Shown: positions 18,626 to 29,345 of the stretch, piece after piece | Position numbering within the stretch: the stretch's first letter is position 1 | How the letters are laid out: each line of letters begins with the position of its first letter | Source of the DNA: Symbiodinium natans | Lineage: Eukaryota; Sar; Dinophyceae; Suessiales; Symbiodiniaceae | Assembly: GCA_905221605.1 (NCBI GenBank) | Contig: CAJNDS010002353.1 | Coordinates: 1 to 62,356 of the forward strand | Direction: 5' to 3' | Length of the DNA: 62,356 nt | Notes under the pieces: generated by a model | The model's input: only the letters and a program-made list of their open reading frames with translations | Database searches by the model: none | Told to the model about the DNA's origin: nothing | Translations under genes and position numbers: made by a program

Positions 18626-20918
18626 ATGGAGCAGGCCCAGGCCGACGTCTCGATTACATGTGACACGACGCCTGCACTGTATTCATGATTTTGATTCACA
18701 TCCTGAATTCAGGACCTCGACGTGCTTCAACGCCTCATCGAGGTGATTGAAACGGCCAACCAGGCACGGAGACTCGCTTTTTTGGAAGATATATTATAAC
18801 TCATCGCCGTTATATATATATATATATATATATATATTGATCTAGTCGCGTGTTTCAGTACGCAAGTAGCTATACCGACTTTTTCCAAATATAAATATTA
18901 ATTATGGGTTATAGGGTTTGGGGTTATAGGGTTTAGGGTTTCCAGGGTTTGGGGTTTGGGGTTTGGGGTTTGGGGTTTGGGGTTTAGGGTTTAGGGTTTA
19001 GGGTTTGCAGCAAAGAGTTTTGTGCGCACGCGCTCGTGAAGACGCGTTCCTTTGCTTTTCGGCCTTGCAAGCCCGAAAGGCCCTCCTAGACACGCGTGAT
19101 CATGCATGATTTGTAGGTGGAGACCGGTGGCGCGACAACTGCTGCAGAACTGGGCACCGCGAAGGAGGAGGCACATGGATGCATGCATGCAAATTTTATG
19201 TTAAGTTGTGATGCGTGTACTCTTGCACACCCTTCTAGGTGGAGACACCTGGCGCTTGTGTCGCAGAACCGGACACCCTGAAGGAGGAGGCACATGATGC
19301 ATGCGTTCAACATTTGTGAAGATTCAAAATTGTCATGCGTGGACTGTTGCACACCCTTCTAGGTGGAGACTCCTGGCGCTGGTGTCGCAGAACCGGACAC
19401 CCTCAAGGAGGAGGCACATGATGCATGTGCGTTCAACATTGTGAACATGTATATTGTACAGATGTGTGGACTCTTGCGCGCCCTTCTAGGTGGAGACTCC
19501 TGGCGCTGGTGTCGCAGAACCGGACACCCTCAAGGAGGAGGCACATGATGCATGCGTTCAACATTTGTGAAGATTCAAAATTGTCATGCGTGGACTGTTG
19601 CACACCCTTCGAGGTGGAGACTCCTGGCGCTGGTGTCGCAGAACCGGACACCCTCAAGGAGGAGGCACATGATGCATGTGCGTTCAACATTGTGAACATG
19701 TATATTGTACAGATGTGTGGACTCTTGCGCGCCCTTCTAGGTGGAGACTCCTGGTGTCGCAGAACTGGACACCGTGAAGGAGGAGGCACATGATATGCCT
19801 TCAACATTGTGAAGCGTGGACCGTTGCACACGTATGGCCTTGTAGGTGGAGACTCCTGGCGCAGACACTGGTGTCGCGGAACTGGACACCGTGAAGGATC
19901 CACATGGATGCATGCATGCGTTTATAATTGTGATGCGTGGACCTTAAGCACACATTGCTAGGTGGAGACTCGTGGCGCAGACCCTGGTCTCGCAGAACTT
20001 GTTACCGCAAAGGAGGAGGCACACGCATGGATGCTTGCAGGCATTTCTAGTTTCGTGGGCCATTTTAGACACGATCATGCACACATGCAATGCTTTTCTA
20101 GGTGAATCCCGGGTCTTTGTCGGTCATATATGTATGTATGTTGTCTTGTGGGTTTCGGGTTTAGGGTATATAGGGTTTAAAGTTTAAGGCCTAGGCTTTA
20201 GGGTTTAGGGTTTAGTGGTACTCTCAAAGACTCTCAAAGATCGATATATACTCTATAGCCTATATACAAAGATACCCTACAAACCCTTAAGGCCTTAAAC
20301 TCTATAAATAGATAAATTAGAAGGCCTCCTTAATTTGAGTGGCGACTGCACAGAGTTTTAGACACGCACGATCCACACGCCCACGCATGCATGTATTTAT
20401 ATATGGTTCTTGTTCACGCATGCCATATGATCTCCCTCTCATTCTGTATTACGAGGCTTCATCACCTGGCATGCCTCCCGAGGAGGTTTCCTTTGCCTCC
20501 TGCATTCATGCGTGGCTTCTCTGTGCATATAATCACACATGTCCTGTGCAGGTGGAGACTTCGCGGCGGCCAAATCAGAAGTTCAAGGTGCTGGCAGCCA
20601 CATGCAAGTATCAGGCTTGCGCGCACGATGTCTCGTATGTGTCATGGCACTGTATAGTGTATACAAGTAACCAACGTGGCCTTGCCAGGCACAAAAGCCA
20701 CAGGAGGATGACCAGGATGACGATAGCTCAGAAGACCTGGTGCACTGCCTCTTGGATTCCAACTACATGATCGCTGCTCCCCTTAGAAGCCCAAATAGTT
20801 TTGAAAGAATAAATAGCAATTTATCTCTATATATATACACACATTTACATATATATATATGTATAGATATATATGTAAATATGTATATATACATATATAT
20901 ATATATGTAAATATGTAG

Positions 20919-20952
<34 letters not shown>

Positions 20953-23160
20953 TTATATGTATATATATATATAGGGTTGAGGGTTTAGGGTTTAGGGTTT
21001 AGGGTTTAGGGTTTAGGGTTTAGGGTTTTCGGTGTATATATGTATACTTTTTTCCAATTTATGCATTATATATATAGTATACACCCGGCCCAATTCCGAA
21101 ACCGTCAACCCTGCATGTTGATGCCCAGACCCTGAACCCAACACCCTAAACCCTTAATATTCTAATGTAGAAGATATATATATATATATACCCCTATAAA
21201 CCCCACAAACCCTTTAAACCCCAATCCTTTTTAAACCCTACCTAGGCCCTGCAATTTTACGCAATGCAGCCATGTGAGGTCGGTACGTCTGCGGCACCAT
21301 GGTCCGCGTGACGCCCGGTGGCCGTTGCGCTGAGTGCGGCTGGCAGGTGATCATTCCGGACAAGGCGCTTAACTACTCCCTATCAACCTGTATACCCTAT
21401 AAATCCTAAACCCATGTATATTATAATGTATTATAGGTTAGGATTTATAGGGTATACAGGTTTTGATATATATCGCACGCATGCCATGCATGCCATCGGC
21501 AGTACCGCGGTTATCCTGGTGATGCTGCTGCCTCGACCTCGATCTGCATGCTCTTAAGTTCTATTTGCATGATCGAGGGACGGAGACATGCATGCATGCA
21601 CGCATGCATCGAGCCTCAAGGCGATCTCTTCCAATCGCCGACCGAGAGCACCTGGCTTATCACGCATGCGTGTTAAACGTGCCCAATTGGGATCATGCAT
21701 GCTGCTCAGGCGGTGCCGCCTCCTAAGAAGCGGCCAGCGCCACCGCCAGGCCCACCTCCTGGCTGGCAGGACGCTCCACGCATGAATGCCTTTATACACA
21801 CACCCTAAACCCTAAACCCTAAACCCTAAACCAAACCCTAAACCCTAAACCCTAAACCCTAAACCTATATAAACCCTAAACCCTAAACCCTAAACCCTAA
21901 ACCCTAAACCCTATACCTAAACCCTAAACCCTAAACCCTCAACCCTAAACCCTAAACCCTAAACCCTAAACCCTAAACCCTATAAACCCTAAACCCTATA
22001 GATTAGGGTCTAGGGTTTAGGGTTGTTTATAGGGTTCATAAGAGTTTTGAATGGTTTAGGGTTCAGGGTAGTTAATGTGTTTTTTTTAACATGTTGGTTT
22101 ATATGCTCTGCCAGGAGAAAGACTCCAGCTCCGGACAGAGCAAGGCACGATCCGCCCTGGGAGGTTTTGCACGCATGCACTATTACAATCCGTCATTTTT
22201 CGATATATGTATATCTATATGTATACTGCCAGGAGAAGGCATCCAGCTCCCGACAGAGCGAGGCACGATCCGAATAGGTTTACAAATATATGCACGCACG
22301 CAAGCATGCATGAACCCTATCAACCCGGCTATATAATAATTAATTGCCAGGCCCCCGTGCGGTCCAAGCCGAGACCTGCGCGACCATTCGTGAGCTCGAC
22401 CGGGCGGCGGGTGCTGGTGCCGCCTCCACCAGCACCCGGCCCCTGGGTTAGCTGGGAACCGGTTCCACCACCGCCGCCCGCCCCCAGAAAGTGAGAAAAG
22501 CTGCGCATAAGAGCGTGCATGCATGCCTGCACCGTGTCAACTGCATGCGTGCGATCCCGAATCGGACATTCACAAATGCGCCTCTGTGCCGAGGTTCCAG
22601 TTCTACGAAAAGATCTGGATGAAGGCGCGTCCAGGCATGCATGGTATTAGTTAATACCCAAAGCCCTCGAAACCCTTTAATTATAATTCTTATAAACCCT
22701 AAACCCTATAAACCCCAAACCCTAAACCCTATATATAAACCCTAGAAACCCTAAACCTTATAAACCCCAAACCCGATAAACCCTATAAACCCCAAACCCC
22801 AAACCCTACATAAACCCTATAAACCCTAAACCCTATAAACCCCAAATATAAACTCTATAAACCCGATAAACCCGATAAACCCCAAACCCTGTAACCCTCA
22901 ACCCTAACCCTATACCCTTAACCCCTCAACTATATATGCCATATATATATATGTATGTATGCATGTGTGATGTATTATGTGTTTCCTTTCTGTTAACCCT
23001 CAACCCTTTTTACCGTTAAAACCCTGAATATATATTGATAGATATATATATTTATATATGTATATATATTTTTTTATTTATTTATTTTTACAAATATATA
23101 TCCCTTACAGGCGTCATGGTGCGCCTCGACGTCTTCAACGTGGGGGCCCGGGATGCAAGC
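18626..23160 (+). CDS. Gene 2, copy 1: mini-exon repeat and Pro-rich protein
   Basis: A first exon 18626-18646 (MEQAQAD) joins in phase 0, across a 66-nt intron starting GTCTCG, to 18713-~18795 ([20 protein letters not shown]...). Then come eight near-identical mini-exons (19117-20018), an exon at 20552 ([20 protein letters not shown]), an acidic exon at 20689 ([20 protein letters not shown]), a Cys-containing exon at 21279, Pro-rich exons at 21710, 22115 and 22351-22490, then 22594-22634 and 23111-~23155, which join by phase to read [13 protein letters not shown] then [16 protein letters not shown]. No enzyme domain is recognised. The mix of short helices, an acidic repeat and proline-rich segments suggests a scaffold-like or RNA-associated protein, but this is a guess. 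Gene end not determined; it could also be two genes. Confidence 0.45.
19117..20018 (+). CDS. Array of eight tandem in-phase mini-exons
   Basis: Exons at 19117-19170, 19239-19289, 19363-19413, 19490-19540, 19614-19664, 19741-19785, 19846-~19900 and 19962-20018 each encode a 15-19 residue unit close to [17 protein letters not shown]. The seven with clear ends are 45, 51, 54 or 57 nt, all multiples of three. Each begins GTGGAGAC after an AG acceptor (usually TTCTAG). Six of the first seven are followed by GCACATG; the seventh is followed by a variant without GC, and the eighth by GCACACGCATGG. Introns are 60-77 nt. The exon-plus-intron period is ~122-128 bp, with a ~250-bp higher-order unit (19363-19613). 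Any number of units can be skipped without changing frame. Confidence 0.7.
20552..20830 (+). CDS. Gene 2 exons after the mini-exon array
   Basis: The exon at 20552, after CCTGTGCAG, starts with the same VET as the mini-exons and continues [18 protein letters not shown]; a GC donor is likely at CAG|GCTTGCGCGC. The exon at 20689, after CCTTGCCAG, encodes [20 protein letters not shown] then [15 protein letters not shown] before the sequence becomes TA repeats near 20825. The acidic segment is probably solvent exposed. No domain recognised. Confidence 0.45.
20820..21065. repeat. TA-rich microsatellite with a TTTAGGG block
   Basis: Mixed TA, ATATGTA and GTATATAT repeats (20829-20972) are followed by a TTTAGGG block (about 20973-21027). 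Lengths differ from copy 2 (54140-54350). Presumed intron or intergenic. Confidence 0.8.
21279..23155 (+). CDS. Gene 2 Cys-containing and Pro-rich exons
   Basis: 21279-21380: contains [20 protein letters not shown], three Cys of which two form CxxC, possibly a small zinc-binding hairpin. 21710-~21779: [20 protein letters not shown]. 22115-~22177 and about 22235-22275 are a duplicated exon pair ([10 protein letters not shown] in both, or a Ser-rich alternative frame). 22351-22490: Pro-rich, with [20 protein letters not shown], ending at a canonical AAA|GTGAGA donor. 22594-22634 ([13 protein letters not shown]) has donor GCATGCATGG. 23111-~23155 follows CTTACAG and stops at GCACGCGTGCC. Phases from 22351 to 23155 are consistent (2, then 1). 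Pro-rich stretches suggest binding to SH3/WW-like partners, but no partner is visible. Confidence 0.45.
21385..21462. repeat. Near-perfect ~27-bp inverted repeat in an intron
   Basis: 21385-21412 and 21436-21462 are reverse complements apart from one unpaired base, with a ~23-bp AT-rich loop. The arms contain the telomere-like words CCCTATAAA and TTTATAGGG. It lies just after the Cys-containing exon. Copy 2 has it at 54697-54774. Confidence 0.8.
21797..22012. repeat. CCCTAAA array in a gene 2 intron
   Basis: About 215 bp of CCCTAAA with occasional CCTATA variants. The copy 2 counterpart (55119-55290) is about 29-40 bp shorter, one of the larger length differences between copies. Confidence 0.85.
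22655..22935. repeat. CCCTATAAA/CCCCAAA variant array in a gene 2 intron
   Basis: Degenerate telomere-like repeats with CCCTATAAA, CCCGATAAA and CCCCAAA forms fill this stretch between the exon ending at 22634 and the exon at 23111. No open frame of interest. Confidence 0.8.
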
Positions 23161-23440
23161 GCACGCGTGCCCCACCCCCAACCCCCCCCCCCACCCCCCT
23201 CAACCCCCCCCCCCCCAAGCCCCATCCTCCTCCTCCGCTTCCAATTTCCATGCCTTTTCCCCTCCCTTCTCTTCCATTTCCTTCCCTTGCCCCCTTGCTC
23301 TTACTTATTGTCTTGCCCTTATAAGCCCCTCCCTTCCATTCCATTCCCTTGCCTCTCCCCCTATTCCCTTCTCTTCCACTCTGATCTCCCTTCCCTTTCC
23401 CTGTCTCCTTCCTCTTTGCTTGCACGCATGCGTGCAATCA
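23160..23440. repeat. Pyrimidine-rich low-complexity tract
   Basis: A C-rich stretch (CCACCCCC type) grades into CTTCC/CCTTTCC-rich sequence ending near TGCACGCATGCGTGCA. All three plus-strand frames are open (Pro or Leu/Ser rich) simply because the tract lacks purines. Treated as non-coding. Confidence 0.6.
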
Positions 23441-23464
23441 CTACACGGTGGTGCTCATGACGTA

Positions 23465-23757
23465 TCACGCTTTTTCACGCTTTGTCACGGTTTTTCACGT
23501 GCATTTACACGCATCTTCACGCTTTTTCACGTTTTTTCATGCTTTTTCACGGTGCATTAATGTTTTTTCACGCTTCTTCACGTGAAAAAACAGCTCCGTC
23601 ACGTGAAAAACCAGAAGCTGCAAGCATGCATGCCCGAACACCAGAAACCGAGCTTTGCAGGGCCGAGATGTGGAGCGTGAAAAAGCGTGACAAAGCGTGA
23701 CAACGACCTTATAGGTCAGACTTAAGGCACTGTCCACCGTGACAAAGCGTGAAAAGG
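23465..23757. repeat. Repeated TTTTTCACG motif followed by its complement
   Basis: About ten copies of TTTTTCACG-like words, spaced roughly 10-20 bp, occupy 23465-23580. Two TTCACGTGAA palindromes follow, then CGTGAAAAA and CGTGACAAA words at 23584-23757. The region can fold into a long imperfect hairpin. Copy 2 has it at 56751-57043. It lies between gene 2 and gene 3. Confidence 0.75.
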
Positions 23758-24302
23758 CCTAGAGGCCGGAAAGAACAAAAAAATAAGGCCCATTGGTGAG
23801 ATTTACAGGCTTTAGGCTTTAGGCTTTATAGGCTTGAGGCTTGAGGGTTTAGGGTTTCGGGTTTAGGGTTTGGGGTTTAGGGTTTGGGGTTTAGGGTTTA
23901 GGGTCACAAGCTGTGCACCCCTCTAACTTTCTAAACCCTATTTTGCCTGAACCCAGCCTCTATTTTGGGCGTGAGTGAACATTTTGCGCCTGCATGATCG
24001 AGGTTATATATCGATCGATGGATCGAGGATCTGCAGCGTCGCGCTTGCTTTTGCGAGCGGCCAAAAGCAGACACGATCTGCACTGCGTGCAAGCATCTTA
24101 TGCATCGGTATCGTGCATAGTTGTATGCATGAGGACTGTGACCATGCACTTGTGACCGAAAAGAGTGTGGCTCGCACACATGAGGCACGCATGCATGCTG
24201 TATACATGCAGTGATTCGGGGGCATCGATCGGTTGATACAGAATTCGCGTGTAAAACCATGCATGATCGATAGATCGAGATAGATCGCGTGCCCTTGCCA
24301 AC

Positions 24303-24523
24303 ATGGGGAAAGGAAAAAGCAAAGAGGATCTGAAATTGATCTTCGACATGATGAAAGGCTCGGGGAAATCTGGGGTTGCTGCTTTCTCTCCCTTCGCCTC
24401 GATCCCTCCCCTATATACATGTATTCACCCTTTGCAGGTGGTGGCAAGGGGCCTGTGAAGGCTGCGCATCCCAAGAACGCCCAGAACAACCTAGCTCTTG
24501 GAGCTCTCGCAGAGGCACACCAT
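24303..24523 (+). CDS. Gene 3, copy 1: 5' exons only, cut by assembly gap
   Basis: ATG at 24303 opens MGKGKSKEDLKLIFDMMK and one more base; a GC donor (AAAG|GCTCGG) at 24358 and acceptor TTTGCAG ending at 24437 join in phase to GGGKGPVKAAHPKNAQNNLA and LGALAEAHH, ending where GCATGCG begins at 24524. The rest would lie beyond the N gap. The complete version is in copy 2 from 57589. No domain recognised; basic start with repeated Gly-Lys. Confidence 0.5.
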
Positions 24524-24756
24524 GCATGCGTCGATCTGTGTCGACACTGCAACCTATAAATATGTGAATTCTATCGATGCCTTATAAATTTTAATCCACC
24601 CGTTTATTATATATACAGCCATGCATGCATGCATGCATGTTTAAGGGTATAGGGTTTAGGGTTTATAGGGTTTAGGGTTTCGGGTTTAGGATTTAGGGTT
24701 TAGGGCTTATAGGGCTTATAGGGCTTATAGGGCTTGCAGGGCTTACCGGGCTTAGG

Positions 24757-24856
24757 NNNNNNNNNNNNNNNNNNNNNNNNNNNNNNNNNNNNNNNNNNNN
24801 NNNNNNNNNNNNNNNNNNNNNNNNNNNNNNNNNNNNNNNNNNNNNNNNNNNNNNNN
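24757..24856. other. 100-N assembly gap
   Basis: Exactly 100 N, the conventional placeholder for a gap of unknown size. The left neighbour is copy 1 of the duplication, cut off abruptly. The right neighbour is the TTTAGGG-rich mosaic, which shows no continuity with copy 1. Confidence 1.
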
Positions 24857-27800
24857 TTAGGGTTTAGGGTTTAGGGTTTAGGGTTTAGGGTTTAGGGTTT
24901 AGGGTTTAGGGTTTAGAGTTTAGGGTTTAGGGTTTAGGGTTTGGTGTTTAGGGTTTAGGGCTTAGGGTTTAGGGTTTAGGGTTTGGTGTTTAGGGTTTAG
25001 GGCTTAGGGTTTAGCGTTTAGGGTTTAGGGTTTAGGGTTTCGGGTTTAGGGCTTAGGGCCCTAAATCCCAAAAACCCAAACTGAGCCTTCTCTTGGAGCT
25101 CGATCTCGAAGTCCTCCTCGATGTCGCTGTCGGCCAGCAGCCCTTTCTCCTGCGCGCGAAGACCCTAAACCCTAAACCCTAAACCCTAACCTGTAACCCT
25201 AAACCCTAGACCCTAAACCCGAAACCCGAAACGCTAAACCCTGCACCCTAAACCCTAAACGCAAAACCTTAAACCCTAAACCCCAAACCCTTCTATGGGG
25301 CGGGCCTGAATAATTGGCATATGGTATTTGGGGGGATCATTCTAGTACAATTACAAAGGGATCATGAAGGAATATTATTAGTAATTCTTCCGGCCCCTAA
25401 TTAGAATAGGGTTTTGGGTAACCCTAAACCCTAAACCCTAACCCGTTAACCCTAGATCTGGAGGGCTGGGGTTTAGGGTTCAGGGTTTAGGGGAGTCTCC
25501 CTTTGGGGCCAAAGACCCTGCCAGGGTTTAGGGTCTAGGGTTTAGAGTTGAGGGTGGAGGGTTGAGGGTTGAGGGTTTGGGGGCTTTAGGAGTTTTAGGG
25601 GCTTCGGGGGTCTCGGGGCAACCGTAAGTCGTCTGCCCCCCACGAGGTCCTCGTCGCAGTCGAGCCGCTCGTGCTGCTCGATGACTCCCGAAGCTTGCAG
25701 CTGCTGGGCCTATTCCAACAAAGGTTTAGGGTTTAGGGTCTAGGGTTTAGGGTTTAGGGCTTAGGGCTTAGGGCTTAGGGTTCAGGGTTCAGGGTTCAGG
25801 GTTTAGGGTTTAGGGTTTAGGGTTTAGGGTTTAGGGTTTAGGGTTTAGGGTTCAGGGTTGAGGGTTCAGGGTTTAGGGTTTAGGGTTTAGGGTTTAGGGT
25901 TTAGGATGTCGGGTTCAGGGTTTAGGATTTAGGGCTTAGGGCTTAGGTACTAGGGAGGGCTTAGGTCTCAAGGGCTGAGGGTTTAGAAACTTAGGGTTTC
26001 GGGCCAGTCTTCAGGGTTTAGCGGGTGGGGATCAAAAGACCGGAATTGGGGGGGTTTAGGGTTTAGGGTTTAAGGTTTAGGGTTCAGGGTTAAGGGTTTT
26101 AGGGTGTAGGGTTTAGGGTTTAGGGTTTCGAGTTTAGGCCTTAGGCTTTAGGGTTTTGGGTTTTGGGGGGGAAGGGAAGAGGGGAAGGGGGTTAAAGGCT
26201 TGAGCTTTAGCAAGCAACTGTCAGGGTTTTTGGATCTAAGCCTGCGGGGCTAGGGCTGAAGGCTTTAGGAAACAGCAGCCGTATAATCTCCTCCCCTACG
26301 TACACCTAAAAGCCCCCAACCTAAAATACGATAAACACCTGAACCCCTGATTCCGGAAATCCTAAACCCTAAACCCTAAACCCTAAACCCTAAACCCTAA
26401 ACCCTAAACCCCGAACGCCCTGAGGGTCTGGGGCTGAGGCTGAGGCTTCGGGATTGAGGGCACAGGGTTTAGGGTTTAGGGTTTAGCTTTCAGGGCCTCG
26501 ACATCTAGGTATCCGCTAAACCCCACAACCCTAATCCCTAATCCCTAAACCCTAATCCCTAAACCCCTAAACCCTAAATCCAAAACCTGACAGGCACCTC
26601 CCACATCTCGTACTCGTTGAGCTTCTTCTTCTGTCGAAGCTTCTTCCTACGGCGGGGCAGGGAAGGTGGCACCCCCCTTAATCCCTAAACCCTAAACCCT
26701 AAACCCCTAAACCCTAAACCCCTAAACCCTAAACCCCTAAACCCTAAACCCTAAACCCTAAACCCTAAACCCTAAACCCTAAACCCTAAACCCCTAAACC
26801 CTATACTAAACCCTAGGAAGCTATGGAGCCAGAGAAATCACACGGAGGCCCGAGAGGCCTCCACCTTAAAGCCTCTTAAAGCCTACTAAAACTCTACAGC
26901 CCTCAGAATTCGGGCTTGGGGCTTTGGGGTTTAGGGTTTTGGGTTTAGGGTTTAGGATTTAGGGTCTGGGGCTTAGGGTTTAGGGCTTAGGGTTCAGAGT
27001 TTAGGGTTTAGGGTGTAGGGTTTAGGGTTTCGAGTTTAGGCTTTAGGGTTTAGGGTTTAGGTTTTAGGGTTTAGGGTTTAGGGTTTAGGGTTTAGGGCTC
27101 AGGGCTCAAGGGCTTAAGGGCTTAAGGGCTATGAGTTGCTCCTCAGGGTTTAGGGGTTTTGGTGGTTTTTGGTGGGTTGGGGGTTAGGGATGTCGTTGAC
27201 CCTAAACCCTAAACTCCAAACCCCAAACCCTAAACCCCAAACCCTCAACCCTATACCCTTTAGCCTCTAAACCCTTGTGAGACTCCATACGGGTCAAGCA
27301 TGTTGGGGAGCCTCAAACACTCCTGCAGCACGGGCAAAGGCCAACATCAAGAACCCGCAAGGGCTCTATAAAACTCATGTGTCTATGGGTAGTTTCCTAG
27401 CATTGGGTCCGTTTTGGGTACCCACTATAAGGCGGCACCCTGTAAAAGGGATCCCCAAAAGGGACCCAATTTAGAGAACTACAATATGGCAATATAGGGC
27501 TGTACAGAGATTAGGGTTTCGGCTTTAGGCAATAGGCTGTGTAGGACTAGGGTCCATACAAACTTTAGTTAGTCCAAAGCAAGGCCAGCGACCCTTAAAC
27601 CCTTGGCCTCTAGAACTGACCCTAAACCCTAAACTGCAACCTCTGAGCCCTAATCCCTAAACTCTAAGCCCTACACCCTAGACTCTAAGCCCTAAACCCT
27701 GAAAGCCCAAACCTAAACGCTAAACCCTATAAACCCTAAACCCTAAAAGCCCTAAACCCTACAATCCCTAAATCCTAACAACCTAAACCCTAAGCCCTAA

Positions 27801-28695
27801 ACCCTAAACCCTAACCCTAAACCCTAAACCCTAACAACCTAAACCCTAAGCCCGAACACGTTGGGATTCTCAGCCTCTCGGAATCGTTGTCTGCAAAGTC
27901 CAGCCTAATGCCGGTGACCTGACCAAGCCCACCCATCTTACTGGATAAGGTCCTTTTGGATTTACGGTCTAGGCTTTAGGGTTTAGGGTTTAGGGTTTAG
28001 GGTTTAGGGTTTAGGGTTTAGGGTTTAGGGGTTTGGGGTTTAGGGTTTTGGGTGTAGGGTTTAGGGTTTAGGGTTTAGGGTTTAGGGCTTAGGGTTTAGG
28101 GCTCAGGGTTTAGGTTTTTTAGTTTAGGGTTTAGGGTTCAGGGTTTAGGGTTTAGGGTGTAGGGATTAGGGTTTAGGGTTCAGGGTTCAGGGTTCAGGGT
28201 TCAGGGTACAGGTACCGGGTACAGGGTATAGGGTATAGGGTCTAGGGTATAGGGTTTGAGATTTAGGGCTTTGGGTTTCGGATTTAAGGTTCAGGGTTTC
28301 GGGTTTGAGTTCTTCGTAGGTAAACTGGGTAATTTGGGCCCCTGTGCGATCACCAGCCGTGGGGGAGATACGGCCTAAACCCTAAACCCTATACCCTAAA
28401 CTTCCCTACAAGAAACGAGGAGGTCTTGCGGGACAAGCGTGCCTCAACTTGCTTGGTTTCGGGTTGGGTTCGCCTCAAAAACCCTCAACCCTAAACACGA
28501 AATCCTCAACCCAAACCCCAAACTTAAACCCGAACTCTACTTTAGGGTTTAGGGTTTAGGGTTTAGGGTTTAGGGTTTAGGGTTTAGGGTTTAGGGTTTA
28601 GGGTTTAGGGTTTAGGGTTTAGGGTTTAGGGTTTAGGGTTTAGGGTTTAGGGTTTAGGGTTTAGGGTTTAGGGTTTAGGGCTGAGGGTTTAGGGT

Positions 28696-28727
<32 letters not shown>

Positions 28728-28934
28728 GGCTGAGGGTTTACGGCTTAGGGCTTAGGGCTTAGAGTTTAGGGTTGAGGGCTTAAAGTCGCGTCTGGGGCTT
28801 GAAGGGACCTTCTTGGGCCCGACTCGGGATGCCCCTTCCCTTCACTACGGATTCGGGTGTAAGGTTGAGGGTGTAGGGTTGAGGGTTGAGGGTTTAGGGT
28901 TTAGATTTTAGGGTTTAGGGTTTAGGGTTCAGGC

Positions 28935-29345
28935 TTGAGGGTTTGGGGTCTAGGGCTCGAGGGTGTAGGGTTTGGGGTTGAGGTTTGGGGGTTTACAAAG
29001 AAGAACCACAGCACGAAAGGGGCTGCGATACTCTTGATCGGCTGGAGCACAATGAGGAAAGCGCCAGGTTTTGGAAACCTACGCGATGTTTCGCAATCAT
29101 CCCTGCCTCCCAACACTGGTGAAGCCGTCACATGGGAAGCACAGGTAACCATCCCACGCAAACCATGGCGTACCATGGAGTGCAGGGACCCCTACGTTTC
29201 GGGGTCGCACCGAATTCGGCGCCATCGGAGTTTCCGCCAGTCCTCCCCGATTCGCGGATTGTGGTCTCCGAGCCTGGCCCACATCCACCGAAGGGGGCGC
29301 TGTTTGTGTGTGTCGGCCGCCTGTCCCATGCATCACACTCCTCCC
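28935..29345. other. Non-repetitive island, no gene recognised
   Basis: About 350 bp of non-repetitive DNA between telomere-type blocks. Both strands have open frames of 76-144 codons (for example plus 28935-29369), but these run into telomere-type repeats at one or both ends and show no domain. It may be a gene fragment. Confidence 0.3.

Larger units (their letters stand above)
10106..24756. repeat. Segmental duplication, copy 1 (~14.65 kb)
   Basis: From the bases CCAGCACAGG at 10106 the sequence matches 43302 onwards in the same orientation. The offset starts at 33196 and ends at 33286, the changes being mostly in microsatellites and telomere-like arrays. Point differences are few, for example 11641 G against 44839 C, which is synonymous in its frame. 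The match ends exactly at the N gap, so the right end of copy 1 is unknown. Confidence 0.95.

Noticed and set aside
23035-23460. 141-codon plus frame with Pro/Leu-rich C-terminus
   Set aside because: Only the part 23111-~23155 looks like an exon; the rest is a pyrimidine tract with no stops in any plus frame.
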